From contig JAFEDY010000028.1 in NCBI GenBank assembly GCA_018241405.1, positions 24,014 to 88,013 of the forward strand: DNA of 64,000 nucleotides, read 5' to 3'. Shown here in pieces: positions 10,571 through 20,376 of the stretch. Every line of letters starts with the position of its first letter. The first letter of the stretch is position 1. The notes below the pieces were generated by a model, which saw only the letters and a program-made list of their open reading frames with translations, was not told the DNA's origin and did no database searches. Both the position numbers and the translations under genes were made by a program. Source of the DNA: Pseudomonadota bacterium (GTDB lineage Bacteria; Pseudomonadota; Gammaproteobacteria; Burkholderiales; Burkholderiaceae_C).

Positions 10571-11743
10571 ATGAAGATCAAATCCGTCCGCGCCCGCGTC
10601 TACGAATGGAAGGGCAAGACCGTCCCGCCGCAGGGCAACTTCTGCTCCAACGCCATGGATCTCGTCTACTCCAGGACCGAGAGCATGAGCACCTTCCGCT
10701 TCCATTCGTGGACCGTGGTCGAGATCGAAACCGATGACGGCATCGTCGGCCTGGGCAACGTGGCGCTGGCGCCAAGAATAGCCAAGGCCATCATCGACGA
10801 GTACCTGGCGCCGCTGGTCATAGGCCAGGACCCCTGGGACTACGAATACCTGTGGCAGCGTATGTACCGCAGCACCCACGCCTGGGGCCGCAAGGGCGTG
10901 ACCATGGCGGCGATCTCGGCCGTGGACCTGGCGATCTGGGACATCCTGGGCAAGAGCGTGGGCAAGCCGGTGTTCAAGCTGCTGGGCGGGCGCACCAAGG
11001 AAAAAATCCCCTGCTACTACAGCAAGCTGTATCGCACCGACCTCAAGGAAATGCAGAACGAGGCGCAAAAGTTTCTGGACCAGGGATTCAAGGCCTTCAA
11101 GATGCGCTTCGGCTACGGCCCGGCGCATCTGCAGGACGGTGTGAAGGAGAACCTGAAGTCCGTCGAGGCCGTGCGCGAGGTCATCGGCTACGACACCGAC
11201 CTGATGCTGGAGTGCTACATGGGCTGGAACCTGGAGTACGCCAAGCGCATGCTGCCCAAACTGGCCAAGTTCGAGCCGCGCTGGCTGGAGGAGCCCGTGA
11301 TCGCCGACGACATCGACGGCTACGCCGAGCTCAACGCCATGGGCATCATCCCGATCTCGGGCGGCGAGCATGAGTTCAGCCTCTACGGCTTCAAGCAGCT
11401 GCTGGACAAAAAGGCCGTGAGCGTGGTGCAGTACGACACCAACCGCGTCGGCGGCATCACGGCCGCGCACAAGATCAACGCGCTGTGCGAGGCCTACAGC
11501 GTGCCGGTGATCCCGCACGCCGGCCAGATGCACAACTACCACCTGACCATGAGCACCCTGGCCTCGCCCATGGCCGAGTACTTCCCGATCTTCGACGTGG
11601 AGGTCGGCAACGAGCTGTTCTGGTACATCTTCGACGGCGAGCCCATCGCCGAGAACGGCTTCCTGCAGCTCGACGACGACAAGCCCGGCCTGGGCCTGTC
11701 GCTCAAGACCGAGTACCTGGACCAGTTCCACATCGTCGAATAA
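10571..11743 (+). CDS. Mandelate racemase/muconate lactonizing enzyme family dehydratase (rhamnonate-dehydratase-like)
   Basis: The 390-aa enolase-superfamily enzyme has an N-terminal capping domain (1-130) and a TIM barrel. Visible barrel features are [11 protein letters not shown] (second strand, where the K-x-K/R base motif lies), ECYMGW, WLEEPV and GGEHEFS for the Mg(II) ligands, QYDTNRVGG, and [10 protein letters not shown] for a general base His. This layout and length resemble L-rhamnonate and related acid-sugar dehydratases, which remove water from an aldonate to give a 2-keto-3-deoxy acid. Its product would feed the next gene. The exact sugar is not certain. Confidence 0.88.
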   Translation: MKIKSVRARVYEWKGKTVPPQGNFCSNAMDLVYSRTESMSTFRFHSWTVVEIETDDGIVGLGNVALAPRIAKAIIDEYLAPLVIGQDPWDYEYLWQRMYRSTHAWGRKGVTMAAISAVDLAIWDILGKSVGKPVFKLLGGRTKEKIPCYYSKLYRTDLKEMQNEAQKFLDQGFKAFKMRFGYGPAHLQDGVKENLKSVEAVREVIGYDTDLMLECYMGWNLEYAKRMLPKLAKFEPRWLEEPVIADDIDGYAELNAMGIIPISGGEHEFSLYGFKQLLDKKAVSVVQYDTNRVGGITAAHKINALCEAYSVPVIPHAGQMHNYHLTMSTLASPMAEYFPIFDVEVGNELFWYIFDGEPIAENGFLQLDDDKPGLGLSLKTEYLDQFHIVE

Positions 11744-11754
11744 GGAGCCGCACC

Positions 11755-12684
11755 ATGCCCGGACTCTCGAACCCCCGCTACCGCGGCATCTTCCCCGTAG
11801 TACCCACCACCTTCCACGAGGACGGAACGCTGGACCTGGCCAGCCAGAAGCGCTGCCTGGACTTCATGATCGACTCCGGCGTCGATGGCCTGTGCCTGCT
11901 GGCCAACTACTCCGAGCAGTTCCTGCTGGCCGACGACGAGCGCGAGGTTCTCACGCGCACCTGCCTGGAGCATGTGGCCGGCCGCGTGCCCGTGATCGTC
12001 ACCACTACCCACACCAGCACCCGGGTCTGCGCCCAGCGCAGCCGCCGCGCGCAGGACATGGGCGCAGCCATGGTCATGCTCATGCCGCCCTACCACGGCG
12101 CCACCTTCCGCTTCGGCGAGACGCAGGTGCGCGCCTTCTTCCAGGGCGTGTCCGACGCCATAGACATCCCCATCATGATCCAGGACGCCCCGGCGGCCGG
12201 CACGCCGCTGTCGCCGGCCTTCCTGGCCCAGATGGCGCGCGAGATCGAGCAGGTCAGCTACTTCAAGATGGAAACCGCCGGCGCGGCGAACAAGCTGCGC
12301 GAGCTGATCGCCCTGGGCGGCGAGGCCATCGAGGGCCCCTGGGACGGCGAGGAGGCCATCACCCTGCTGGCCGACCTGGAGGCCGGTGCGACAGGCGCCA
12401 TGACCGGCGGCGGCTTTGCCGACGGCATCCGCCCCATCATCGAGGCGCACCGCGCGGGCGACAAGGACAAGGCCTTTGCCGAGTACCAGCGCTGGCTGCC
12501 CCTGATCAACCACGAGAACCGCCAGGCCGGCTTCCTCGCCGCCAAGGCGCTGATGAAGGCGGGCGGCGTGATCGCCTGCGACGCCCCGCGCGCGCCCTGG
12601 CCGCCCATGCACCCCGAGGTGCGGCGCCAGCTGCTGGACATCGCGCGCCGGCTCGATCCGCTGGTGCTGCGCTGGGGGCGCTGA
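11755..12684 (+). CDS. DapA-superfamily protein, L-2-keto-3-deoxyarabonate dehydratase-like
   Basis: The 309-aa DHDPS/NAL-superfamily protein has its Schiff-base Lys in SYFKMET. The usual catalytic Tyr motif (YNxP) is replaced by MIQDAPAAGTPLS, and the GTTGE-like loop is LLANYSEQF. From memory, both changes match the L-2-keto-3-deoxyarabonate dehydratase (AraD-type) group, which makes alpha-ketoglutarate semialdehyde, rather than aldolases. It begins 11 bp after the dehydratase stop with AAGGAG in front. Together the two enzymes would turn a pentonate into a TCA-cycle precursor. The alternative is another 2-keto-3-deoxy acid dehydratase or aldolase. Confidence 0.85.
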   Translation: MPGLSNPRYRGIFPVVPTTFHEDGTLDLASQKRCLDFMIDSGVDGLCLLANYSEQFLLADDEREVLTRTCLEHVAGRVPVIVTTTHTSTRVCAQRSRRAQDMGAAMVMLMPPYHGATFRFGETQVRAFFQGVSDAIDIPIMIQDAPAAGTPLSPAFLAQMAREIEQVSYFKMETAGAANKLRELIALGGEAIEGPWDGEEAITLLADLEAGATGAMTGGGFADGIRPIIEAHRAGDKDKAFAEYQRWLPLINHENRQAGFLAAKALMKAGGVIACDAPRAPWPPMHPEVRRQLLDIARRLDPLVLRWGR

Positions 12685-12698
12685 GATATTTCTATGCT

Positions 12699-12740
12699 AT
12701 TGATAGCTGTCAGCGCTTGATGGATAAGCGCTGGCGGCAT
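12699..12740 (+). repeat. Dispersed intergenic hairpin element, copy 1
   Basis: This is one of ten copies in the window. It has the leader ATTGATAGCTGTC, then arm AGCGCTT, 7-nt loop GATGGAT, arm AAGCGCT, then GGCGGC. The arms pair perfectly. It fills the 57-bp gap between the convergent AraD-like gene and the PACE gene. It is identical over 34 bp to copy 5 at 41557-41594. Confidence 0.9.
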
Positions 12741-12741
12741 T

Positions 12742-13203
12742 TCATGCCGAAGCCTGCAGGGCCTGCGCCGACGCCGGAAGGCCAAAGATGCGGTCGAACG
12801 CCCAGTTGAAGGCATAGGTATAGACCAGGAAGAACAGCAGCAGCCCCGCCTCCATCAGCGTGGCCTGCCACAGGCCCACGCCGAACCACCAGGCCATGAG
12901 CGGGATCAGCGCCAACGCCAGCCCGCCCTCAAAGCCCAGGGCATGCACCACCCGGCGCCGCATAGAGCGGCCCCTGACGCTCTGGCGCGCCTCCCAGCGC
13001 TCGAACAGGTGGTTGAAGGTGACGTTCCAGACGATGGCCAGTGTCGAGGCCACGACCGACATCACGCCCGACTCCAGCGCCTGCTGGCCTATGGCCATGA
13101 ACAGCAGGCTGGAGGCGAGGATGGCGATCAGCTCGTACAGCACGACAAAAATCACGCGCCGCCAGGGGCCCTGCAGGCCCTGGGGCGCACTCGTAGCATT
13201 CAT
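12742..13203 (-). CDS. PACE-family (AceI-like) multidrug/biocide efflux transporter
   Basis: The 153-aa inner-membrane protein has four predicted membrane segments arranged as two bacterial transmembrane pair domains. The first carries RRVIFVVLYELIAI and NVTFNHLFERWEAR, the second RRRVVHALGFEGGL and YAFNWAFDRIFG. These are the PACE family motifs (an acidic residue in helix 1, N-x-x-F-(N/D)-x-x-F/W before loops). PACE proteins export chlorhexidine, acriflavine or polyamine-like substrates by proton antiport. The length is typical. No regulator is adjacent. Confidence 0.92.
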   Translation of the reverse strand: MNATSAPQGLQGPWRRVIFVVLYELIAILASSLLFMAIGQQALESGVMSVVASTLAIVWNVTFNHLFERWEARQSVRGRSMRRRVVHALGFEGGLALALIPLMAWWFGVGLWQATLMEAGLLLFFLVYTYAFNWAFDRIFGLPASAQALQASA

Positions 13204-13390
13204 GGCGCGGCAGTATAGGTGCGCGCACTTGCACCCGGCACGGCCCGGGTCTTGGCGGGATCTGCCTATTGCCGGGGATGGCCGCAGGGTCTATGCAGGG
13301 CGTGCATTACAGGCATACAGATACGTGTTGGACAGCGCACAAACTCAGGCATACAGTCTCAGTTCTTGATTTGTTTCACAAGGACAATCC
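13204..13390. promoter_or_regulatory. Upstream region of glutamate dehydrogenase with a direct repeat
   Basis: This 187-bp gap separates the divergent PACE and gdhA genes. The 10-mer AGGCATACAG occurs twice in direct orientation, at 13311-13320 and 13347-13356, 36 bp apart start to start. An AT-rich stretch with TTCTTGATTTGTTT follows, and AAGGA lies before the start codon. Two sites spaced by about 3.5 helical turns suggest a regulator binding site, but none is identified. Confidence 0.4.
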
Positions 13391-14683
<1,293 letters not shown>

Positions 14684-14710
14684 TACGGGGCACGGCCTTC
14701 GCACTATGGG

Positions 14711-14736
14711 AGCGGCCTTCGGGCCGCTTTTGCTTT
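14711..14736 (+). terminator. Rho-independent terminator after gdhA
   Basis: AGCGGCC and GGCCGCT form a perfect 7-bp GC-rich stem closed by the stable TTCG tetraloop, followed by TTTGCTTT. It lies 27 bp after the gdhA stop codon in the gdhA orientation. This is the clearest intrinsic terminator in the window. Confidence 0.88.
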
Positions 14737-14761
14737 GGGGTTCTCTACCCCGTGCGTTGGC

Positions 14762-14835
14762 CCGTCATTGCCGCGAAAGCGGCAATCCAGGATGTTGAGG
14801 TGGCGATGGATCCCCGCCTGCGCGGGGATAACGGG
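14762..14835. repeat. REP-like doublet 1 (inverted pair of GTCAT...ATCC hairpins)
   Basis: Two hairpin units face each other. The left unit is CCGTCATTGCCGCG-AAAG-CGGCAATCC, and the right unit is GGATCCCCGC-CTG-CGCGGGGATAACGG. The same arrangement recurs at 17275-17363 and 19059-19130. It sits between gdhA and the GcdG-like gene. Confidence 0.75.
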
Positions 14836-14867
14836 TGGTTGCGCCAGGTCTTTTCGCAGGCATCACC

Positions 14868-16139
14868 TCACAGCACGCCCTTGCCGCGCAGCTCCTGCAG
14901 CCGCGTGGCATCCAGCCCCAGGCGCTCGCCCAGCACCTCGTCGGTGTGCTGGCCCAGGGCCGGCGGCGCGTGGCGCAGCGTGACGGGCGTGTCGGACAGG
15001 CGCAGCGGGCTGGCCGTGGTCACGACACGGTTGACGGCCTCGCCGGCCGGCAGCTGGCCGTCGGGGTAGCGCAGCTGCTCCACGCGCAGGCTGCGTGATT
15101 TCACCTGCTCGTCGTCAAAGGCCTGGCCTATGTGGTTGATGGGGCCGCAGGGCACGGCCTTGTCCTCCAGCAGCCTGATCCATTCGGCCGTGGGGCGGGT
15201 GCGCGTGAGCGCGGCCATCATGGGGATCAGCGCGGCGCGGTGGATGACGCGGCCGGCGTTCTGCGTAAAGCGCTCGTCGCCCGCCCAGTCCACGCCCGCG
15301 GCCTCGCAGAAGCGTGCGAACTGGCCGTCGTTGCCTATCGCCAGCAGCATGTTGCCGTCCTGCGTGGGGAAGTCCTGGTAGGGCACGACGCTGGGGTGGG
15401 TGTTGCCCTGGCGCTTGGGGATGTTGCCGGCATTGAGAAAGCCCGCGCCCTGGTTGGCCAGCACGGCCATGGCCACGTCCAGCAGGGCCATGTCGATATG
15501 CTGGCCGCGGCCCGTGCGGTGGCGTGCCTCCAGCGCGCCCAGGATGGCGGTGGTGGCGTACATGCCGGTGAACAGGTCGATCACGGCCACGCCCACGCGG
15601 ATCGGGCCGCCGCCCGGCTCGCCATCGGCATGGCCGGTGATGCTCATCAGGCCGCTCATGGCCTGGATCAGCAGGTCATAGCCCGCGCGCGGCGCGTAGG
15701 GCCCGGTGTGGCCGAAGCCCGTGACCGAGCAGTAGATCAGGCGCGGGTTCAGCGCCGACAGGCTGGCGTAGTCGAGGCCGTAGCGCTTCAGCCCACCGGT
15801 CTTGAAGTTCTCCACCACCACATCGCTTTGCTTGGCCAGCTCGCGGATCAGCTCCTGGCCCTCGGGCGTGGCCATGTCCACGGTGACGGATCGCTTGTTG
15901 CGGTTGCAGGCGGCGAAGTAGCAGGCGTTGTTGGTGGGCTGGCCCGCCTCGTCGGGGAAGAAGGGCGGGCCCCAATGGCGCGTGTCGTCGCCGTCGCCGG
16001 GTTTTTCGATCTTGATCACGTCGGCGCCCATGTCGGCCAGGTTCTGGGTGCACCAGGGGCCGGCGAGCACGCGCGAAAGGTCGAGCACGCGCAGGTGGCC
16101 CAGGGCGCCGGTGGTAGGGGTGTTGTCGTTGGTGGTCAT
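14868..16139 (-). CDS. CaiB/BaiF CoA-transferase, succinyl-CoA:glutarate CoA-transferase type (GcdG-like)
   Basis: The 423-aa class III CoA-transferase shows LRVLDLSRVLAGPW, GADVIKIEKP-GDDTR-WGPPF, NRNKRSV and the catalytic Asp in GYDLLIQAMSGLM. The sequence GQHIDMALLDV and VPYQDFPTQDGNMLLAIGNDGQF closely follows GcdG/SUGCT proteins, which activate glutarate using succinyl-CoA in lysine/glutarate catabolism. A divergent LysR gene at 16250 mirrors the gcdR-gcdG layout. No glutaryl-CoA dehydrogenase gene is adjacent, which is unlike the usual gcdHG arrangement. Confidence 0.87.
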   Translation of the reverse strand: MTTNDNTPTTGALGHLRVLDLSRVLAGPWCTQNLADMGADVIKIEKPGDGDDTRHWGPPFFPDEAGQPTNNACYFAACNRNKRSVTVDMATPEGQELIRELAKQSDVVVENFKTGGLKRYGLDYASLSALNPRLIYCSVTGFGHTGPYAPRAGYDLLIQAMSGLMSITGHADGEPGGGPIRVGVAVIDLFTGMYATTAILGALEARHRTGRGQHIDMALLDVAMAVLANQGAGFLNAGNIPKRQGNTHPSVVPYQDFPTQDGNMLLAIGNDGQFARFCEAAGVDWAGDERFTQNAGRVIHRAALIPMMAALTRTRPTAEWIRLLEDKAVPCGPINHIGQAFDDEQVKSRSLRVEQLRYPDGQLPAGEAVNRVVTTASPLRLSDTPVTLRHAPPALGQHTDEVLGERLGLDATRLQELRGKGVL

Positions 16140-16249
16140 GGGTGCGAGGGAAGCTGTCGGATGAACCGGCGCATCCTACGCGCACCGCCGCGGCGCCGGG
16201 TTCGCATTTGTGGAAGCGGGCGTTTGCCGCCCTTTCTACAATGCCGCCC

Positions 16250-17164
16250 ATGGCCATGCATTTCGATCTTGTGGACCTGCGCCTGATGGTGCATATCGCC
16301 GACGCCAACAGCATGACGCGCGGCGCCGAGCTGTCCTTCATCTCCCTGCCCGCCGCCAGCACGCGCATCAAGAACCTGGAGGAGAGCATAGGCACCAAGC
16401 TGCTCTACCGCACCAGCCAGGGCGTAACGCTGACGCCGCCGGGCCAGGCCTTCGTGACGCACGCGCGCATGGTGCTGGGCCAGATCGAGCACCTGCGCGG
16501 CGACATGCAGGAATATGTGCGCGGCATCAAGGGCCATGTGCGCGTGTTTGCCAACACCACGTCGCTCAGCGAATTCCTGCCGCCGGTGCTGCGCCACTAC
16601 CTGCGCCACAACCCGGACGTGAACATCGACCTGCGCGAGCGCCCCTCGCACGACATCGTGCGCGCCGTGACCGAGGGCCAGACCGACATCGGCATCGTCG
16701 CCGGCCTGGTGCGCACCGAGAACCTGGAGACCCTGCCCTACCGGCGCGACCGCCTGGTGCTGGTGCTGCCGCAAGGCCATGCGCTGGCCGGCCAGATGCA
16801 GATCGATTTTGCCGACACGCTGGAGCTCGATTACGTGGGCCTGCAGGAATCGACCGCCATCCACGCCTTTCTGCGCCAGGCCAGCGACCAGCTGCACCGC
16901 CCCATCAAGCTGCGCATCCAGGTGGGCAACTTCGAGACCGCCTGCCGCATGATCGAGTCCGGCGTGGGCGTGGGCGTGCTGCCCGAATCCGCCGCCAGCC
17001 GCCACGCCAAGGCCATGGACATCGCCATCGTGCCGCTGGCCGACGCCTGGTCGGTGCGCGAGATGCAGATCTGCGTGCGCAGCCTGGAGGCCCTGCCCAG
17101 CTTTGCGCAGGAGCTGGTGCAGCTGCTGGTGGCGGATGCGCAGGGGCGGCTGGAGCTGGGGTGA
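16250..17164 (+). CDS. LysR-family regulator
   Basis: The 304-aa LysR protein has its helix-turn-helix at about residues 18-60 (MTRGAELSFISLPAASTRIKNLEES) and a standard effector domain. Start codons at 16241, 16250 and 16256 are all possible; 16250 gives the common MAMHFDLVDLRLM start, and the frame is open 108 bp further upstream. It is divergent from the GcdG-like CoA-transferase with a 110-bp spacer and is its likely regulator. A CoA ester or a dicarboxylate is a plausible inducer, by inference only. Confidence 0.9.
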   Translation: MAMHFDLVDLRLMVHIADANSMTRGAELSFISLPAASTRIKNLEESIGTKLLYRTSQGVTLTPPGQAFVTHARMVLGQIEHLRGDMQEYVRGIKGHVRVFANTTSLSEFLPPVLRHYLRHNPDVNIDLRERPSHDIVRAVTEGQTDIGIVAGLVRTENLETLPYRRDRLVLVLPQGHALAGQMQIDFADTLELDYVGLQESTAIHAFLRQASDQLHRPIKLRIQVGNFETACRMIESGVGVGVLPESAASRHAKAMDIAIVPLADAWSVREMQICVRSLEALPSFAQELVQLLVADAQGRLELG

Positions 17165-17174
17165 TGCTCCTGTA

Positions 17175-17220
17175 AATATAGCTGCTTGCACTTGATACAT
17201 AAGCGCTACGGACTTATTTG
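17175..17220 (+). repeat. Dispersed intergenic hairpin element, copy 2
   Basis: The leader ATATAGCTGCT precedes arm GCACTT, 7-nt loop GATACAT and arm AAGCGC, then TACGGAC and a T-rich tail. One stem position is mismatched. It lies 10 bp after the LysR stop codon, between convergent genes. Confidence 0.85.
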
Positions 17221-17274
17221 ATGTTTTTCCGGAGGTTGCGTGGCTGCGTCTATGAAGCCACCTCGGCAAACCAT

Positions 17275-17363
17275 CCGTCATCCCCGCGAACGCGGGGATC
17301 CAGGTGCTACCCAAGCCGTTGATTCGTCACTGCTGTGGATCTCCGCGTTCGCGGGGATGACGG
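17275..17363. repeat. REP-like doublet 2 with 28-bp inverted ends
   Basis: The left end (17275-17302) and right end (17336-17363) are inverted copies of one another with a single mismatch. Each contains GTCATCCCCGCGAACGCGG, itself a hairpin, and a spacer of 33 bp lies between. It has the form of a tiny MITE or BIME. It sits in the gap between the convergent LysR and thioesterase genes. Confidence 0.85.
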
Positions 17364-17435
17364 GCCGTGGGATGGCCAGGCGTATCCATAGATGCGCAAC
17401 TTGAGCCTATTGAAATCAGGCGCAAACATCCACCC

Positions 17436-17858
17436 TCACTCGCGCGAATCCCAGGTCGTGGGTGCCAGCCAGTACTTGAAGGTGCCGCTGGCCGTGGCCA
17501 CTACCTGGCCCTGTTCGTCGCGCAGCTCGGCCGCGCAGCTGCACAGGCTGCGGCTGGCGTGCACCACCCAGCCCTCGGCCAGCAGGGGGCCGCGGGCGGG
17601 GCGGTGAAAGCGGCTGGACATCTCCACCGTCACGGCAGTCTGCGAGGGCGCGCCGGGCTGCTGCGCACAGGCGCGCGACATGACGGAATCGAGCAGCGCC
17701 ATGACCACGCCGCCATGCGCGGCGGGCAGCTGGTTGAGCAGTTCCTCGCGCATATGCGGCAGGCGCACCCACACCTTACCTTCGGGTGCTGGCACCTGGG
17801 CCGCGCCGATCAGGCGCATGAAGGAGCTGCGGTCGGGGGGCTGTTGCGTCTCACTCAT
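17436..17858 (-). CDS. PaaI-like hotdog-fold thioesterase
   Basis: The 140-aa protein has the PaaI/4HBT helix motif AAHGGVVMALLDSVMSRAC, where HGG and the following Asp are the catalytic-site region, and the strand TAVTVEMSSRFHRPA. Such enzymes release acids from stalled CoA esters. The start overlaps the stop of the upstream acyl-CoA dehydrogenase by 4 bp (ATGA), so the two genes are translationally coupled. It may clear dead-end CoA intermediates of that pathway. Confidence 0.88.
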   Translation of the reverse strand: MSETQQPPDRSSFMRLIGAAQVPAPEGKVWVRLPHMREELLNQLPAAHGGVVMALLDSVMSRACAQQPGAPSQTAVTVEMSSRFHRPARGPLLAEGWVVHASRSLCSCAAELRDEQGQVVATASGTFKYWLAPTTWDSRE

Positions 17859-19012
17859 GCGTCACGCGCCTCGCGGATCATGTTGCGGGCGATGATGATC
17901 TGCTGGATCTGCGTCGTGCCCTCGTACAGGCGGAACAGGCGCACGTCGCGGTAGAAGCGTTCTATGCCGTATTCGGCCATGTAGCCTGCGCCGCCCAGGA
18001 TCTGCACCGCGCGGTCGGCCACGCGCCCGCACATCTCGGTGGCGAACATCTTGGCGCAGGAGGCCTCGGTGGAGACGTTGTGCCCGTCATCGCGCCGGCG
18101 CGCGGCGTCCAGCGTCATGCACTCGGCCGCGTACAGCTCGGCCTGGCTGTCGGCCAGCATGGCCTGCACCAGCTGGAACTCGCAGATCGGCTGGCCGAAC
18201 TGTTTGCGCTCCAGCGCATAGGCCAGCGCATCGCGCAGCATGCGCTTGGCCACGCCCACTGCGACCGCGGCAATGTGGATGCGGCCCTTCTCCAGCACCT
18301 TCATCGCGGTCTTGAAGCCCTTGCCCTCCTTGAGGCCGATGAGGTTGGCTGCCGGCACGCGCACGTTGTCAAAGATCACGTCGCAGGTGTGAGCGCCCTT
18401 CTGCCCCATCTTGACGTCATACTTGCCAAAGCTGATGCCCGGGCTCTTGGCGTCCACGATGAAGGAGGACACGCCGCCAGCGCCCTTGTTGCTCGGGTCG
18501 GTGCGCGCCATCAGCGTGAACATGCCGGCGTGCGGCGCATTGGTGATGAAGCGCTTGGTGCCGTTGACGACGTAGTGGTCGCCATCCTTGATGGCCGTGG
18601 TGCGCAGCGAGGCCGCGTCCGACCCGGCCTCGGGCTCGGTGAGCGCAAACGATGCGATGACCTCGCCCGTGGCAAGTTTGGGCAGCCACTGGGCCTGCTG
18701 CTCGGGCGTGCCGTCGATCAGGATGCCCTGCGAGCCTATGCCCACCGTCGTGCCTATCACCGAGCGGAAGGCCGGCGCGGTCTGGCACAGCTCCAGCAGC
18801 ACGCGGCATTCCTCCTCCATGGTCAGCTCCAGGCCGCCGAACCGCTCGGGAATGGTCATGCCGAACAGGCCCAGCTCGCGCATCTCCTGCACTATTGACG
18901 AGGGGATCTCGTCGGTCTCGGCCACCTCATTCTCTGCGGGCACCAGGCGCTCGCGCACGAAGCGGCGCACGCTGTCGAGCAGGGCTTCCAAAATTTCTGG
19001 GTCGCGGATCAT
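17855..19012 (-). CDS. Acyl-CoA dehydrogenase
   Basis: The 385-aa flavoprotein has the family signatures FALTEPEAGSDAASLRT (FAD/substrate region), NGTKRFITNA, MGQKGAHTCDVIFDNVRVPA, RKQFGQPICEFQ and the C-terminal LYEGTTQIQ with the catalytic Glu. It introduces the alpha,beta double bond in an acyl-CoA. AAGGAGACAAAG precedes the start. It lies 155 bp downstream of the SCP-x-like thiolase on the same strand, with a REP doublet between. Chain specificity is not evident. Confidence 0.94.
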   Translation of the reverse strand: MIRDPEILEALLDSVRRFVRERLVPAENEVAETDEIPSSIVQEMRELGLFGMTIPERFGGLELTMEEECRVLLELCQTAPAFRSVIGTTVGIGSQGILIDGTPEQQAQWLPKLATGEVIASFALTEPEAGSDAASLRTTAIKDGDHYVVNGTKRFITNAPHAGMFTLMARTDPSNKGAGGVSSFIVDAKSPGISFGKYDVKMGQKGAHTCDVIFDNVRVPAANLIGLKEGKGFKTAMKVLEKGRIHIAAVAVGVAKRMLRDALAYALERKQFGQPICEFQLVQAMLADSQAELYAAECMTLDAARRRDDGHNVSTEASCAKMFATEMCGRVADRAVQILGGAGYMAEYGIERFYRDVRLFRLYEGTTQIQQIIIARNMIREARDA

Positions 19013-19058
19013 GTCTTTGTCTCCTTGAATGTTGAGCTTGAGGCGCCCGGCCAGCCCA

Positions 19059-19130
19059 CGTCATTCCGGCGCAGGCCGGAATCCACGCGCCACACCGAGC
19101 TACTGGATCCCGGCATTCGCCGGGATGACG
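19059..19130. repeat. REP-like doublet 3
   Basis: Two facing hairpins lie at 19059-19085 (GTCATTCCGGC-GCAG-GCCGGAATCC) and 19104-19130 (GGATCCCGGC-ATTC-GCCGGGATGAC). It is the same design as doublets 1 and 2. It lies between the thiolase and acyl-CoA dehydrogenase genes on the minus strand. Confidence 0.8.
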
Positions 19131-19167
19131 GCTTGCATGGTCAGGGTCGCTGAAAACAATAGCGCCG

Positions 19168-20376
19168 TCAAAGGGTTTCGGCCGTACCCAGAATCGCCGT
19201 GGACTGGCTCGACAGCGTGCCGCCGTTGCCATGCACCACGGCCGTGTCGTGCTTCGCCAGCTGGCGCGCACCCGCCTCGCCGCGCAGCTGGCGCACGGCC
19301 TCGATGAGGGCAAAGATGCCGTACATGCCCGGGTGCACGCAGGACAGTCCGCCGCCATTGGTGTTGACGGCCAGGCGCCCGCCCGGCGCGATACCGCCAC
19401 CCTGCACAAACGCCCCGCCCTCGCCCTTGGCGCAGAAGCCCAGGTCTTCCAGGAACAGAATGGTGTTGATGGTGAACGCGTCGTACACCTGGGCCATGTC
19501 CATGTCTTTTGCCTGCAAACCCGCCATGGCAAAGGCCTGGGCACCCGACTGCGCGGCGCTGGTGGTGGTCAGGTCGGGCATGCAGGAGATCTGGCGGTTC
19601 CAGATCGCCGTGGCATTGCCCAGCACGTAGACCGGGGGCCGCGCCAGATCGCGCGCACGATCGGCCCGTGTGAGCACGATGGCGCCGCCGCCGTCGGTCA
19701 CCAGGCAGCAGTCGCGCACGGTGAGCGGGCTGGCAATGGGCCGCGCGGCCAGCACCTCATCGATGGTGAGCGGGTCGCGCATGAAGGCCTCGGGGTTCTT
19801 CTGCGCCCAGGCGCGCGCGGCCACGGCCACCTCGGCCAGCTGGGCGCGCGTGGTACCAAATTCGTGCATGTGGCGTGCAGCGGCCAGCGCATAGGCGGTG
19901 ACGGGCAGCACGGGCTCGTAGGGATGCTCATAGGGCTGCGGGTCCAGAAAGCGCCGCGCCGCAATGCTTTCCTTGCGCCCGAACGTGGCCGAGCGCTGCG
20001 CGCTGCCATAGCACACCAGCACGGCCTTGCACTGCCCGGCCTCCAGCGCGCGGATCGCCGGCAGCAGGTGGGCGATAAAGCTGCTGCCGCCTATCATGGT
20101 GCCGTCCACATAGGTCGGGTTGATGCCAAGGTGTTCGATGACCGGCATGGGCCACATGCTGGCGTTGACGCTGCAGGTCGCCAGGCCGTCGATGTCCTGC
20201 ATGGTCAAACCGGCGTCTGCGACGGCTGCCTGCGCGGCGCGCACCAGGAGCGTCATGTCGTCCATGCCCGGCGCCTCGCCGCAGCCATAGGTGGCAGCGC
20301 CGGCAATCGCCACGCGGCCGCGCAGGTTGCAGTTCACGGCGGCGGCGTCGAAGGTGGATTGCGGAACGCGGCTCAT
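19168..20376 (-). CDS. Thiolase-family protein, SCP-x / lipid-transfer type
   Basis: The 402-aa thiolase-fold protein has GRVAIAGAATYGCGEAPG, DGLATCSVNASMWPMP, the VYDAFTINTILFLEDLGFC segment, and NTNGGGLSCVHPGMYGIFALIEAVRQLRG. These are typical of the non-decarboxylating SCP-x thiolases that partner with DUF35/OB-fold proteins in side-chain and branched acid catabolism. The stop of the upstream DUF35 gene overlaps its start by 4 bp, consistent with a two-subunit enzyme. It lacks the QSMCEAGG-type ending of AtoB thiolases. Confidence 0.9.
   Translation of the reverse strand: MSRVPQSTFDAAAVNCNLRGRVAIAGAATYGCGEAPGMDDMTLLVRAAQAAVADAGLTMQDIDGLATCSVNASMWPMPVIEHLGINPTYVDGTMIGGSSFIAHLLPAIRALEAGQCKAVLVCYGSAQRSATFGRKESIAARRFLDPQPYEHPYEPVLPVTAYALAAARHMHEFGTTRAQLAEVAVAARAWAQKNPEAFMRDPLTIDEVLAARPIASPLTVRDCCLVTDGGGAIVLTRADRARDLARPPVYVLGNATAIWNRQISCMPDLTTTSAAQSGAQAFAMAGLQAKDMDMAQVYDAFTINTILFLEDLGFCAKGEGGAFVQGGGIAPGGRLAVNTNGGGLSCVHPGMYGIFALIEAVRQLRGEAGARQLAKHDTAVVHGNGGTLSSQSTAILGTAETL

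Noticed and set aside
17855-19012. Glutaryl-CoA dehydrogenase to partner the GcdG-like CoA-transferase
   Set aside because: The sequence has general short-chain acyl-CoA dehydrogenase features (LYEGTTQIQ) and is coupled to a thioesterase, not to the CoA-transferase. I see no GcdH-specific pattern.
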